Assembly: GCA_001725415.1 (NCBI GenBank) | Contig: MEGH01000063.1 | Span: 1-34,205, forward strand | Length of the DNA stretch: 34,205 nt | Source of the DNA: Pseudonocardia sp. SCN 73-27 | GTDB taxonomy: Bacteria > Actinomycetota > Actinomycetes > Mycobacteriales > Pseudonocardiaceae | Direction of reading: 5' to 3' | In this document: positions 24,585-31,749 of the stretch, one piece after another | How positions within the stretch are numbered: position 1 is the stretch's first letter | Layout of the letters: the number at the start of each line of letters is the position of its first letter | The notes under the pieces: generated by a model | What the model saw: only the letters and a program-made list of their open reading frames with translations | What the model was told of the DNA's origin: nothing | The model's database searches: none | Program-made: the position numbers and the translations under genes

Positions 24585-25976
24585 ATGGACGCGCGCGCGA
24601 TTCGCCAGGCGTATCTCGATCTGCTGCGGGAACACGAGCACGTGGTGATCGAGCGCGCGCCGCTCGTCCTGCGTGACGACCCCACGACGCTGTTCACGGG
24701 TAGCGGGATGCAGCCGCTGCTGCCGTATCTGCTGGGTGCCGAACACCCCGACGGCGCGCGGCTGGCCGACGTCCAGCCGTGCCTACGGGCGCAGGACATG
24801 GACGAGGTCGGCGACAACCGGCACACCACGTTCTTCGAGATGCTCGGCAACTGGAGCCTGGGCGACTACTCGAAGGCCGAGCAGATCCCGATGGTGTGGC
24901 ACTTCCTCGTCGACATCGTGGGGCTCGACCCGGAACGCATCTACGTCACGGCGTTCATCGGCGACGAGGCCCACGGGATCCCGCGTGACGAGGAGAGCGC
25001 CGACATCTGGGAGCGGCTGTTCCGGGAGAAGGGAATCAGCTTCGACCGGATCGACCTCGACACCGAGGAGCACGGCAACGAGGTCGGCAACCAGGGCGCG
25101 CGGATCGCGTTCTACGGGCACAAGAACTGGTGGAGCCGGTTCGGCGGCCCGGACGACATGCCGGTCGGCGACCCGGGCGGCCCGGACTCGGAGATCTTCT
25201 ACTACTTCCCGCAGGTCGAGCACGACACCGCGTACGGGCGGTATCCGCACCAGAACTCCGACGGCGGGCAGTTCATGGAGATCGGCAACTCCGTCTTCAT
25301 GACGTACCGCCGCACCGAGACGGGTGTGGTCGACCTGCCCAGGCACAACGTCGACTTCGGCGGCGGTCTGGAGCGGATCGCGGCGGCGTCGATCGACAAC
25401 CCGGACGTCTACCACGTGAGCCTGCTGTGGCCGATGGTCGAGCAGCTGCAGAAGGTCACGGGCAAGAGCTACGAGGACGCGACGACGGCGATGCGCGTCG
25501 TCGTCGACCACCTGCGCGGCGCTGTGTTCCTGGCTGCCGACGGGGTGAAGCCCAGCAACTCCAAGCAGGGCTACGTGATGCGGCGGCTGCTGCGCCGGGC
25601 GATGCGGTTCGGGCTCGATCTCGAGCTGACGGCGGGTGTCGCGGCCGAGCTGGTGCCCGTCGTGGCCTCGGTGTACTCCGACGTCTACCCGGAGATCGCG
25701 GAGAAGGAGACCGAGATCGTCGCGGTGATCGCGAAGGAGGAGAAGCTCTTCGCGCGGACGCTGCGGAAGGGGTTGTCGATGGTGCGCCGGCTGGGTCGCA
25801 CCCAGGCGATCATCACCGGCGCCAACCTGTTCGAGCTGCACGACACGTTCGGCATGCCGATCGAGCTCTCGGTCGAGGAAGCACACCGTCAGGGCATCGC
25901 GCTGGAGGACACCTGGCAGGCCGACTTCGGCGCGCTGATGGACGAGCAGAAGGCACGCTCCCGCGCCGCGGGTTGA
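24585..25976 (+). CDS. Free-standing alanyl-tRNA synthetase core (aminoacylation domains only)
   Basis: 463 residues, about half of a normal AlaRS (about 880). Seen: class II motif 1/2 region with LFTGSGMQPLLPYL (36-49) and HTTFFEMLGNWSLGDYSKAE (80-99), motif 3 as GGGLERI (259-265), then the tRNA-recognition helices. KPSNSKQGYVMRRLLRRAMR puts Asn325, and NLFELHDTFGMP Asp420, where as I align them full-length AlaRS has the two residues that read the G3:U70 pair. The protein ends at LMDEQKARSRAAG, the natural boundary before the editing domain. The editing (AlaX-like) and C-Ala domains are absent, with no remnant downstream. Known: an E. coli AlaRS fragment of 461 residues still charges RNA minihelices. 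No frameshift or decay seen. Start ATG 24585, weak ribosome site. A normal alaS is presumably elsewhere. Confidence 0.88.
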   Translation: MDARAIRQAYLDLLREHEHVVIERAPLVLRDDPTTLFTGSGMQPLLPYLLGAEHPDGARLADVQPCLRAQDMDEVGDNRHTTFFEMLGNWSLGDYSKAEQIPMVWHFLVDIVGLDPERIYVTAFIGDEAHGIPRDEESADIWERLFREKGISFDRIDLDTEEHGNEVGNQGARIAFYGHKNWWSRFGGPDDMPVGDPGGPDSEIFYYFPQVEHDTAYGRYPHQNSDGGQFMEIGNSVFMTYRRTETGVVDLPRHNVDFGGGLERIAAASIDNPDVYHVSLLWPMVEQLQKVTGKSYEDATTAMRVVVDHLRGAVFLAADGVKPSNSKQGYVMRRLLRRAMRFGLDLELTAGVAAELVPVVASVYSDVYPEIAEKETEIVAVIAKEEKLFARTLRKGLSMVRRLGRTQAIITGANLFELHDTFGMPIELSVEEAHRQGIALEDTWQADFGALMDEQKARSRAAG

Positions 25977-26003
25977 GCCCTCCGGGGTGCCGGCCATCCT
26001 CGG

Positions 26004-26066
26004 CGCCGAGTTCGACACCAGGCTGCTCGCGACCATGATCGACGCAGTCTGTCGTCGAACTCGGCG
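26004..26066. repeat. Inverted repeat with 13-bp arms in the convergent intergenic region
   Basis: Arms 26004-26016 and 26054-26066 are perfect reverse complements (CGCCGAGTTCGAC and its complement) with a 37-base spacer. It starts 28 bp after the stop of the AlaRS-like gene and ends 13 bp before the terminator-like hairpin. It could be part of a termination region or a remnant of a mobile repeat; no T-tract follows. Confidence 0.6.
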
Positions 26067-26079
26067 TAGGTCCGGGAAT

Positions 26080-26120
26080 GAAGAAATGGGCCATCCGGAT
26101 TCCGGATGGCCCATTTCTTC
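26080..26120. terminator. Strong bidirectional terminator-like hairpin
   Basis: Positions 26080-26098 and 26102-26120 are perfectly complementary (19 bp, 3-base loop). The stem base is AT-rich (GAAGAAAT paired with ATTTCTTC) and its top is GC-rich, so each strand carries a U-rich end. It lies 103 bp after the stop of the AlaRS-like gene and 6 bases past the CCA end of the mini-tRNA on the other strand, so it suits both converging transcripts. On the minus strand it would leave a short 3' trailer to be trimmed to CCA. Confidence 0.75.
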
Positions 26121-26126
26121 GACGTT

Positions 26127-26180
26127 TGGTGGAGGACTCAGGAATTGAACCTGACAAGGCGTCCCAAGTACGCATCCCCC
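26127..26180 (-). ncRNA. 54-nt miniature tRNA(Ala)-like RNA with G3:U70, T arm and encoded CCA
   Basis: Read on the minus strand. 5' acceptor strand GGGGGAT (26180-26174) pairs with 3' strand GTCCTCC (26137-26131): seven pairs with a G:U at position 3:70 and a wobble at 7:66. Next come a hairpin GCGT/ACGC with a 7-base loop (26173-26159), linker CTTG, and a T arm TCAGG/CCTGA with loop TTCAATT (26154-26138), which has the invariant tRNA T-loop bases. Then A73 (26130) and CCA (26129-26127). The D arm and anticodon arm are not both present: only one 4-bp hairpin stands in their place, so it cannot be an ordinary 73-93-nt tRNA. G3:U70 and A73 are the known identity elements for AlaRS. It lies 49 nt after the MprF-like stop, on the same strand. 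An alternative is a decayed tRNA or an integration-site remnant. Confidence 0.8.
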
Positions 26181-26191
26181 TTGCAGGGCAA

Positions 26192-26220
26192 AACTTACCG
26201 CGATGATCGTCGACAGGCAA
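26192..26220 (-). promoter_or_regulatory. Candidate promoter for the mini-tRNA
   Basis: On the minus strand, TTGCCT (26220-26215), a 17-base spacer, then TAAGTT (26197-26192): a vegetative-type promoter with ideal spacing. Transcription would be expected to start about 7 bases on, four or five bases before the first acceptor-stem base at 26180. It sits wholly between the MprF-like stop and the RNA, so the RNA could be made alone as well as by read-through. Confidence 0.45.
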
Positions 26221-26229
26221 CCCCGGATT

Positions 26230-28380
26230 TCAGTGCTGTTCGTGTCCCCCTGATCGGGTCGCCGCGATCAACTGCCATGCCGTGGCGTCGGGCAGATAGG
26301 CGCGGGTGAGGGCGACGCCGATCCGGGGCAGGTCGGCCTCGTCGCGGAACGCCAGATGCACCGGCTCGTAGCGGGGCTGGAACTTGGCCTTGAAAGCGTG
26401 CAGCGACCGGAACCCGTAGAACGGTTCGAGGGCGCCGCCGAGCCGGTCGAGCAGCCGGTCGGTGCGGTCGAGCTCGGCCGGCGAGACCTCGCCGCGCGCG
26501 AGCGGCGCCCCCGACAGCGACACGAACGCCGCACCCTGCTCCCGGAACTGCAGGCACGCCGACGCGATCATGAACTCCATGACCGACCGGAAGCCGTCGG
26601 TGCGGCGGCGCATGACGTCGAGGGTCCAGCCACGGACCTCGCCGCCCTCCGCGTAGACCGGCAGCCACGACGTGACGCCGTGCAGCGAGCCGGTCGCGTC
26701 GATGGCGATACCGACGCGCACCTTCGGGTCCAGCGCCTCGTCGACCCCGCCGAGGGTGAAGCCCATCTCGGGCAGCTCCTTGTCGCCGACCCACTCCTGG
26801 GAGATGGCACGGACCTGGGCGAGGATCGCGAACGGCTCCTCGGCGAGTGTCACGATCCGGAACTCGATCGACTCCTTGCGCGCCTTGTTCAGCGCCGACC
26901 GGACGTCCTGCCAGGCCTTGCCCTTGAACTCGAGACCCGGCAGGTCGATGAGGGTGTCCTCGGCGATCTGGACGGTGCGCCACCCGGCGGCGCGGGCGGC
27001 GTCGGCGGCGGCGTCGGTGACGGAGAACAGGGCCGGGATGAGGCCGCCGCGCTCGGCCATCGTCGCGAACTCGGTGACGGCGGCGGCGATGGTCGGGTGC
27101 GGGACGACGGGGTCGGCGAGGGCGAGCGCGACGCCGGCGTGGCGTTCGTAGCCGATGTAGCCGCGGCCGTCGGCGGTGAAGAGGTAGCGCATGGCGGGCC
27201 ACGTCGTCATCCACGACATCGTCGAGCCGCCGACGGACTCGAGCATCGCCTTGGCCCGGGCCATGCCCTCGCCGCCGGCGTCGAGCGCGCCGACGCCGCC
27301 GGGCACACGGCGCTTGAACTTCCCGCGGAACGCATGCCGGTTCACGACGAGCAGAGCCAGCTCGCCGAGCCACAGCAGCCCGCCCGCCAGCGAGATGGGC
27401 GCGCCCAGGGGAAGCAGCCCGGAGAAGATCAGGACCAGCGCCACGATCGCGAGGGCGATGTTGAGCAATCCGAGCACGAGCGCAGCCCACCAGGCCCAGC
27501 GCTTGCCGTTGCGCAGCGCGTTGGCCACCAACGCGATCAGGGCCAGCTCGATGAGGACGTCGGCGATGCCGGCCGCCTGGCCCGAGGTCGCGCCGAAGGG
27601 CCCGCGGCCGGGGAAGAGCAGGACGATGAGCTGGGTGAGGCCGATGAGGATCAGCCCGCCGAACGCCGTCATCCGGGTCTCGCGCGGGGTGCGGGGCCCG
27701 AAGCCCGGTTCGACGCCGTAGCGCCACTGCCCGACCAGGAACCCGACGCCGACGGCGACGGCGTGGGAGACGTCGGACAGCGTGCCCTCGAACAGGAACG
27801 CCGCTGTCACGTAGAACGACAGCAGGGCCCGCACCCGCAGCCGCCACGGGGAACGCAGGGTCGCCGAGGTGACGGCGACGACCGTCAGCATCCCGGTGGT
27901 GAAGCCGACGTCGCGGGCGCCGGCGAGGTCGCGGGCCCACACCCACGTCGTCGTCGAGAGTGCCCAGACGAGCAGCGACGCGACGAGGATGCCGCCGACC
28001 TGGCCGGCGATCGCGGTGACCACCGTGCGACGGGTGCCCAGCCGCAGCTCGCACGCCCCGACGAGGACGGCGAACATGATCATGCCGGAGAAGTACTGCG
28101 CCGGGCTGATCGCGAAGAGCCAGCCGGTGAGCAGCGTCCAGACCTTCGCCTCCTGCAGGGCGGGGACGCCGTAGGCGACCTGCGGGAACCAGTCCGCCTG
28201 CCAGATCGGCTCCCAGATCGTCCGCGCGGCCACGCCGACGACGAGCGTCAGACCCACGACGGTCAGCGTGAAGGGGATGCGCCGCAACGCGTGCGGCGTC
28301 GCAGCGGCCACCCGGCTGGCCCAGGCCTCGAACCCGCCGGCCTGCCCCGGCGTGGCGGGCGGAACGGCGGTGGCGGTCAT
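26230..28380 (-). CDS. MprF-like aminoacyl-phospholipid synthase (DUF2156/GNAT-type)
   Basis: A 716-residue membrane protein. Known family role: transfer of an amino acid (Lys, Ala or other) from aminoacyl-tRNA to phosphatidylglycerol or another lipid. Seen: roughly ten hydrophobic segments between residues 35 and 347, the first part rhomboid-like in layout, then a cytosolic C-terminal domain of about 360 residues with FTADGRGYIGYERHAGVALA, GKAWQDVRSALNKARKE (487-503), GWTLDVMRRRTDGFRSVMEF, and GALEPFYGFRSLHAFKAKFQ. The start is ATG at 28380, overlapping the esterase stop (ATGA). The very long frame upstream of this start is antisense and ignored. It is convergent with the AlaRS-like gene and followed on its own strand by the mini-tRNA. 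Alanine as the transferred group is inference from these neighbours. Confidence 0.88.
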   Translation of the reverse strand: MTATAVPPATPGQAGGFEAWASRVAAATPHALRRIPFTLTVVGLTLVVGVAARTIWEPIWQADWFPQVAYGVPALQEAKVWTLLTGWLFAISPAQYFSGMIMFAVLVGACELRLGTRRTVVTAIAGQVGGILVASLLVWALSTTTWVWARDLAGARDVGFTTGMLTVVAVTSATLRSPWRLRVRALLSFYVTAAFLFEGTLSDVSHAVAVGVGFLVGQWRYGVEPGFGPRTPRETRMTAFGGLILIGLTQLIVLLFPGRGPFGATSGQAAGIADVLIELALIALVANALRNGKRWAWWAALVLGLLNIALAIVALVLIFSGLLPLGAPISLAGGLLWLGELALLVVNRHAFRGKFKRRVPGGVGALDAGGEGMARAKAMLESVGGSTMSWMTTWPAMRYLFTADGRGYIGYERHAGVALALADPVVPHPTIAAAVTEFATMAERGGLIPALFSVTDAAADAARAAGWRTVQIAEDTLIDLPGLEFKGKAWQDVRSALNKARKESIEFRIVTLAEEPFAILAQVRAISQEWVGDKELPEMGFTLGGVDEALDPKVRVGIAIDATGSLHGVTSWLPVYAEGGEVRGWTLDVMRRRTDGFRSVMEFMIASACLQFREQGAAFVSLSGAPLARGEVSPAELDRTDRLLDRLGGALEPFYGFRSLHAFKAKFQPRYEPVHLAFRDEADLPRIGVALTRAYLPDATAWQLIAATRSGGHEQH

Positions 28381-29684
28381 GTCGTGAATCCCATCCGTGG
28401 CGAGAGGAAGTCGAGGGCGGGCACGAGTGTGGCCGTAGGGACGCCCCACGAGTGCCCCTGACCAGGGACGATCTGCGTCGTGACGGTCATGCCGGCGTTC
28501 TTGGCCGCCGTCGACACCTCGGTCATCCACTGCTGCGTCGTCGGCTCGTCGCCGCCGGCGGCGAAGAAGCCCCACGAGTCGGGGTAGGTCTTCTGCGACA
28601 ACAGGGTCAGCGGGGTCAGCGCGTCGAACGCCGCGGTGTCGCCGTGGAACGCCTGCTGGATCGTCTGGGTGCGGTCGGCGCTGATGGCGGGCTCGCGCTC
28701 GCCGGCCAGGTCGATGAACGACGGGAACAGGTCGGGGTGGCGCGTCGCCATCTGGATGGAGCACGTGCCGCCGAAGGACCAGCCGCCGAACGTCCAGTGC
28801 GCGTGGTTGGTGTCGACGCCGACGTTGGCCGTGATCCACTTGACGACGTCGACCGTCAGGTAGGTGTCGGCCTTCGCGATGTCGGAGTCCATGCACATCG
28901 TGTTGCCGTCCTCGGCGCCGTTGGGGTCGACGACGACGGTGACGGGGGCGAGCCCGTTGTGGGTGGCGGCGAACCCGTCGAGCAGCTGCTGCAGCCGGCC
29001 GGAGACGATCCAGTCCTGCGGGCTGCCGGGCTGGCCCGACACGAGGACCAGCACGGGCAGCAGCGGCGGCTTCGGGCTGGTGTAGGCGGGCGGCAGGTAG
29101 ATCCACGCGGGGCGGGCGTTGAAGCCGGACACCGTGCCCGGGATCGGCGCCGACTCGACGCGGCTGCGGCCCGGGTTGCCCGTCCACCGGGTCACGACGG
29201 GCGTGGCCTCCGACGCGGACCTGACGCCGGATGCCGCGGCGAACGCGGACACGTCGTTCTCGTCGCTGGACACCAGGGTGCCGACGGTCGGGTACTCCTC
29301 GAAGTACACGTTGATCTGCGACGCGGCGGTGGCGAGCGCGACGACGGTGCACACGATCGCGGTGACCTTGCGGCCCACCGAGGACGCGATCATGCTGCCG
29401 ACCCCGAGCACGAACACACCCACGCCGACGGCGATCCACAACCGGACGGTGCCCGGCAGCGGCTCGGGCAGCAGGTCGAGCACGGTGAGGACGAGCCAGT
29501 TCAGCAGGAAGTACGTGAGCAGCGCGAGGACCGCCGCGACGACGATCGTGATCACCGAGGCGCGGCCGCCACGGGCGAACAGCACGAAGAGCGCGATACC
29601 GCCGAGCACCAGCAGGACTACCGGGAGCCATCCGTTGATCAGCGAGAGATCAGACACGGGGCCGCGCCGTGGATCCGTTGTCAC
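28377..29684 (-). CDS. Membrane-anchored alpha/beta-hydrolase esterase (antigen 85/FrmB-like)
   Basis: A 435-residue protein. Four hydrophobic segments at the N-terminus (for example WLPVVLLVLGGIALFVLFA) are followed by an exported esterase domain from about residue 165. Seen: ARPAWIYLPPAYTS, VLVLVSGQPGSPQDWI, the nucleophile elbow GGWSFGGTCS, GFFAAGGDEP for the acid region and PGQGHSWGV for the His. The fold is the esterase D/antigen 85 type. The stop overlaps the MprF-like start by ATGA, so the two are translationally coupled. Esterases beside aminoacyl-lipid synthases are known in actinobacteria and are thought to hydrolyse aminoacylated lipid, which is a reasonable guess here. The start is GTG at 29684 or the in-frame GTG at 29657; neither has a strong ribosome site. 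Confidence 0.85.
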   Translation of the reverse strand: MTTDPRRGPVSDLSLINGWLPVVLLVLGGIALFVLFARGGRASVITIVVAAVLALLTYFLLNWLVLTVLDLLPEPLPGTVRLWIAVGVGVFVLGVGSMIASSVGRKVTAIVCTVVALATAASQINVYFEEYPTVGTLVSSDENDVSAFAAASGVRSASEATPVVTRWTGNPGRSRVESAPIPGTVSGFNARPAWIYLPPAYTSPKPPLLPVLVLVSGQPGSPQDWIVSGRLQQLLDGFAATHNGLAPVTVVVDPNGAEDGNTMCMDSDIAKADTYLTVDVVKWITANVGVDTNHAHWTFGGWSFGGTCSIQMATRHPDLFPSFIDLAGEREPAISADRTQTIQQAFHGDTAAFDALTPLTLLSQKTYPDSWGFFAAGGDEPTTQQWMTEVSTAAKNAGMTVTTQIVPGQGHSWGVPTATLVPALDFLSPRMGFTT

Positions 29685-29873
29685 CCATGCTCGTTCACGT
29701 CCCCTCGGCGGTGGAGCGCGGTGCGAGCCCCGTCGGCACGGACCGGCCGGACCATGGCGCCGTGCCGGAGGGTCCGTACTCGATTACTCGCCGATGATGA
29801 CCTTGGCGTTTCTCCCTGCTGGCGCGCGAGTCCACCGTCGGGTGATCCTGGAACCGACCCGAGGAGGACGTCC

Positions 29874-30296
29874 GTGACCCGACCCCCGTTCCACCTGGCG
29901 ATCCCCGTCGACGACCTCGCCGCAGCCCGCGCGTTCTACGGTGGGGTGCTGGGCTTCCCGGAGGGTCGATCCGCGCCGCGGTGGGCGGACTGGGACATGG
30001 AGGGCCACCAGGTGGTGACGCACGTGGTCGAGGGGGCGGGGGCGTCGCGGGCGAGGTCGAACCCCGTCGACGGGCACGAGGTCCCGGTGCCGCACTTCGG
30101 GTTGGTGCTCGCCGTCGAGCGGTTCGGTGAGCTGGCCGACCGCCTCCGCGCGGCCGGCACCCGGTTCGTCATCGAGCCGCACGTCCGGTTCCCCGGCGAG
30201 CCGGGAGAGCAGTGGACGATGTTCCTGCTCGACCCGGCCGGGAATGCGTTGGAGTTCAAGGCGTTCGCCGACCTCGAGCAGCTCTTCGCGACGTGA
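29874..30296 (+). CDS. Glyoxalase/bleomycin-resistance fold (VOC) protein
   Basis: A 140-residue single-domain VOC protein. Seen: FHLAIPVDDLAAARAFYGGV, then LGFPEGRS, HFGLVLAVERF, and the metal-side closing motif MFLLDPAGNALEFKAF. His at the start of the first motif, His in HFGL and Glu in LEFK are the expected metal ligands. Family members are dioxygenases, lyases or resistance proteins; the substrate is unknown. The start is GTG at 29874, with GAGGAGG at 29861-29867. The frame continues a long way upstream as antisense of the esterase and is not coding there. Ends 10 bp from the convergent ornithine-cyclodeaminase-like gene. Confidence 0.85.
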   Translation: MTRPPFHLAIPVDDLAAARAFYGGVLGFPEGRSAPRWADWDMEGHQVVTHVVEGAGASRARSNPVDGHEVPVPHFGLVLAVERFGELADRLRAAGTRFVIEPHVRFPGEPGEQWTMFLLDPAGNALEFKAFADLEQLFAT

Positions 30297-30306
30297 CCGG
30301 GCCGCC

Positions 30307-31317
30307 TCAGAGCTCGACGGTCCGCCCGACCCCCCGCTCGGCCGCCGCCCGCAGCACCACCGACGCCGCCGCCACGTCCTGCACCGCGACGCCCACCGAG
30401 CGGTAGACGGTCCGCTGCCGCGGATCGGTGCGGCCGGTCCCGGTGCCCGCGACGAGCTCGCCCAGCTCCACGACGTCCTCGGCGCGCAACGCGCCGTCGT
30501 CGGTGGCGCGTACCAGGTCGGCGGCGCCGATCGGCCAGCCGCGCAACGTCGTGTCCCGGTGCTCGACCGCCACCAGCGACGTCGCGTACAGCGCCGGGTC
30601 GACCTCGCCGCCGTCCGGGACGAACCCGACGGCGGTGACGTGCGCGCCCTCGACGAGGTCGGCGGCTCGCACGATCGGGTCGACGGCGCTGGTCGCCGAG
30701 CACACGACGTCGGCACCCGGGACGGCGTCGTCGAGGCCGCACACGACGGCCTCGATCCCGATCCGGGCCGCGTCGGTGGCGACCTGCTCGGCACGAGCGA
30801 GGTTCCGGCCCGCGATCCGGACCTCGGCGAAAGGTCGCTCCGGCGTCACGAGCCGGAGGTGTTCGAGGGCCTGCGGACCGGTGCCGAGCACGGCGAGCAC
30901 CCGCGCGTCCGGGCGCGCCAGCAGCCGTACCGACAACGCCGACGCGGCCGCGGTCCGCATCGCGGTGATCAGGTCACCGTCCATGATCGCCGTGGGCGCG
31001 CCGGTCACCGGGTCGAACGTCGAGATCGTGGCCTGGTGGACCGGATGGCCGGCGACCATGTTGTCCGGGTAGACGGTGAGCAGCTTGGCCGCCGCCAGCC
31101 CCAGCGACGGGCAGTACGCGGGCATCGCCGCGAGCAGGCCACGGTCCTCGACCGCCGCCCCGATCCGGTGCGGCGCCGACGCCCGGCCCGCACTGAGGTC
31201 GGCCATCGCGACGGCGACCGCGTCGACCAGCGCGGCCGGGTCGAGCAGCGCGGCGACGTCGTCCTTGCCCAGGACCAGCATCGGAGCATGGTCGGGGCCG
31301 GGACGTACGTCCGTCAA
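30307..31317 (-). CDS. Ornithine cyclodeaminase/mu-crystallin family protein
   Basis: A 336-residue Rossmann protein of the OCD/mu-crystallin/alanine dehydrogenase-like group. Seen: LGLAAAKLLTVYPDN with the conserved Lys, ATISTFDPVTGAPTAIMDGD, ITAMRTAAASALSVRLLA, and the NAD-binding turn VLAVLGTGPQALEHLRLV. Relatives form proline from ornithine or reduce cyclic ketimines and other imines, so the substrate is uncertain. The start is probably TTG at 31317, overlapping the upstream PNPOx-like stop as TTGA. The ATG at 31281 is an alternative that would remove 12 residues. It is the last gene of the leftward set that begins with the GrpE-like gene. Confidence 0.82.
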   Translation of the reverse strand: MTDVRPGPDHAPMLVLGKDDVAALLDPAALVDAVAVAMADLSAGRASAPHRIGAAVEDRGLLAAMPAYCPSLGLAAAKLLTVYPDNMVAGHPVHQATISTFDPVTGAPTAIMDGDLITAMRTAAASALSVRLLARPDARVLAVLGTGPQALEHLRLVTPERPFAEVRIAGRNLARAEQVATDAARIGIEAVVCGLDDAVPGADVVCSATSAVDPIVRAADLVEGAHVTAVGFVPDGGEVDPALYATSLVAVEHRDTTLRGWPIGAADLVRATDDGALRAEDVVELGELVAGTGTGRTDPRQRTVYRSVGVAVQDVAAASVVLRAAAERGVGRTVEL

Positions 31318-31709
31318 ACGGGCTGGATCTCCACGCAGTCCGCGGCGCAGCCGCCGTCGACCACCGGCGGCGCGGAGGCGGCCGCGGCCCGGTGCAGCAC
31401 CGCCCGCGTGACGGCCACCGCCAGCATCCCGTCCTCGGCAGCGGAGCCCTCGACGACGCCGGTGCCGTCGACGATCAGCGAGTGCCCGGCCGGGTCGGCG
31501 GGCGGCCAGACGAGCGTGACCTCGGGCCGCGCTCCGGCGTTGGCCCGGGTCCGGCGGCCGATGTCGCCCACCCGCAGGTGCCGGCCGTCCCAGACAGGGG
31601 AGACGGCGGTGACGTGCGGGCGCGCGTCGTCACCGATCGTCAGCAGGTAGGCGAAGCGGAAGTCGGCGAGGGTGCGGCCCAGCTCGTCGGTGGTCACGGC
31701 GATGCTCAC
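31314..31709 (-). CDS. Pyridoxamine 5'-phosphate oxidase-like flavin/F420-binding protein
   Basis: A 131-residue split-barrel protein. Seen: FRFAYLLTIGDDARPHVTAV and LRVGDIGRRTRANAGARPEV, with the strand order of PNPOx-like flavin- or F420-binding proteins, then VTLVWPPADPAGHSLIVDGT. A C-terminal Cys pair (GGCAADCVEI) is unusual for the family. The start is GTG at 31709, 40 bp after the Hsp70-like stop. The stop overlaps the ornithine-cyclodeaminase-like start by four bases, so these two are coupled. The reaction is unknown. Confidence 0.75.
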   Translation of the reverse strand: MSIAVTTDELGRTLADFRFAYLLTIGDDARPHVTAVSPVWDGRHLRVGDIGRRTRANAGARPEVTLVWPPADPAGHSLIVDGTGVVEGSAAEDGMLAVAVTRAVLHRAAAASAPPVVDGGCAADCVEIQPV

Positions 31710-31749
31710 GCAGCCGATGCTACGAGCCCGCGCGGTCTTCCGGGGCTGC

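Noticed and set aside
24585-25976. AlaRS-like gene as a pseudogene truncated like its neighbours
   Set aside because: The 3' end falls at a natural domain boundary, all catalytic motifs are intact, and no editing-domain remnant follows in any frame.
26127-26180. 3' end of tmRNA (ssrA)
   Set aside because: tmRNA also ends in an Ala-type acceptor with CCA. However, there is no tmRNA body upstream on this strand (the MprF-like gene is there), and the 5' acceptor strand lies only about 40 nt away.
26127-26180. Integration-site remnant (3' half of a normal tRNA)
   Set aside because: No integrase or element genes are in the window, and the element contains its own matching 5' acceptor strand with G3:U70 plus a closed internal hairpin. 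Not fully excluded; comparison with the host's full tRNAs would settle it.
28381-29631. A 1133-residue version of the MprF-like protein
   Set aside because: The extra N-terminal part is the esterase gene read in another frame. The ATG at 28380 overlaps the esterase stop and begins the first plausible membrane protein sequence.
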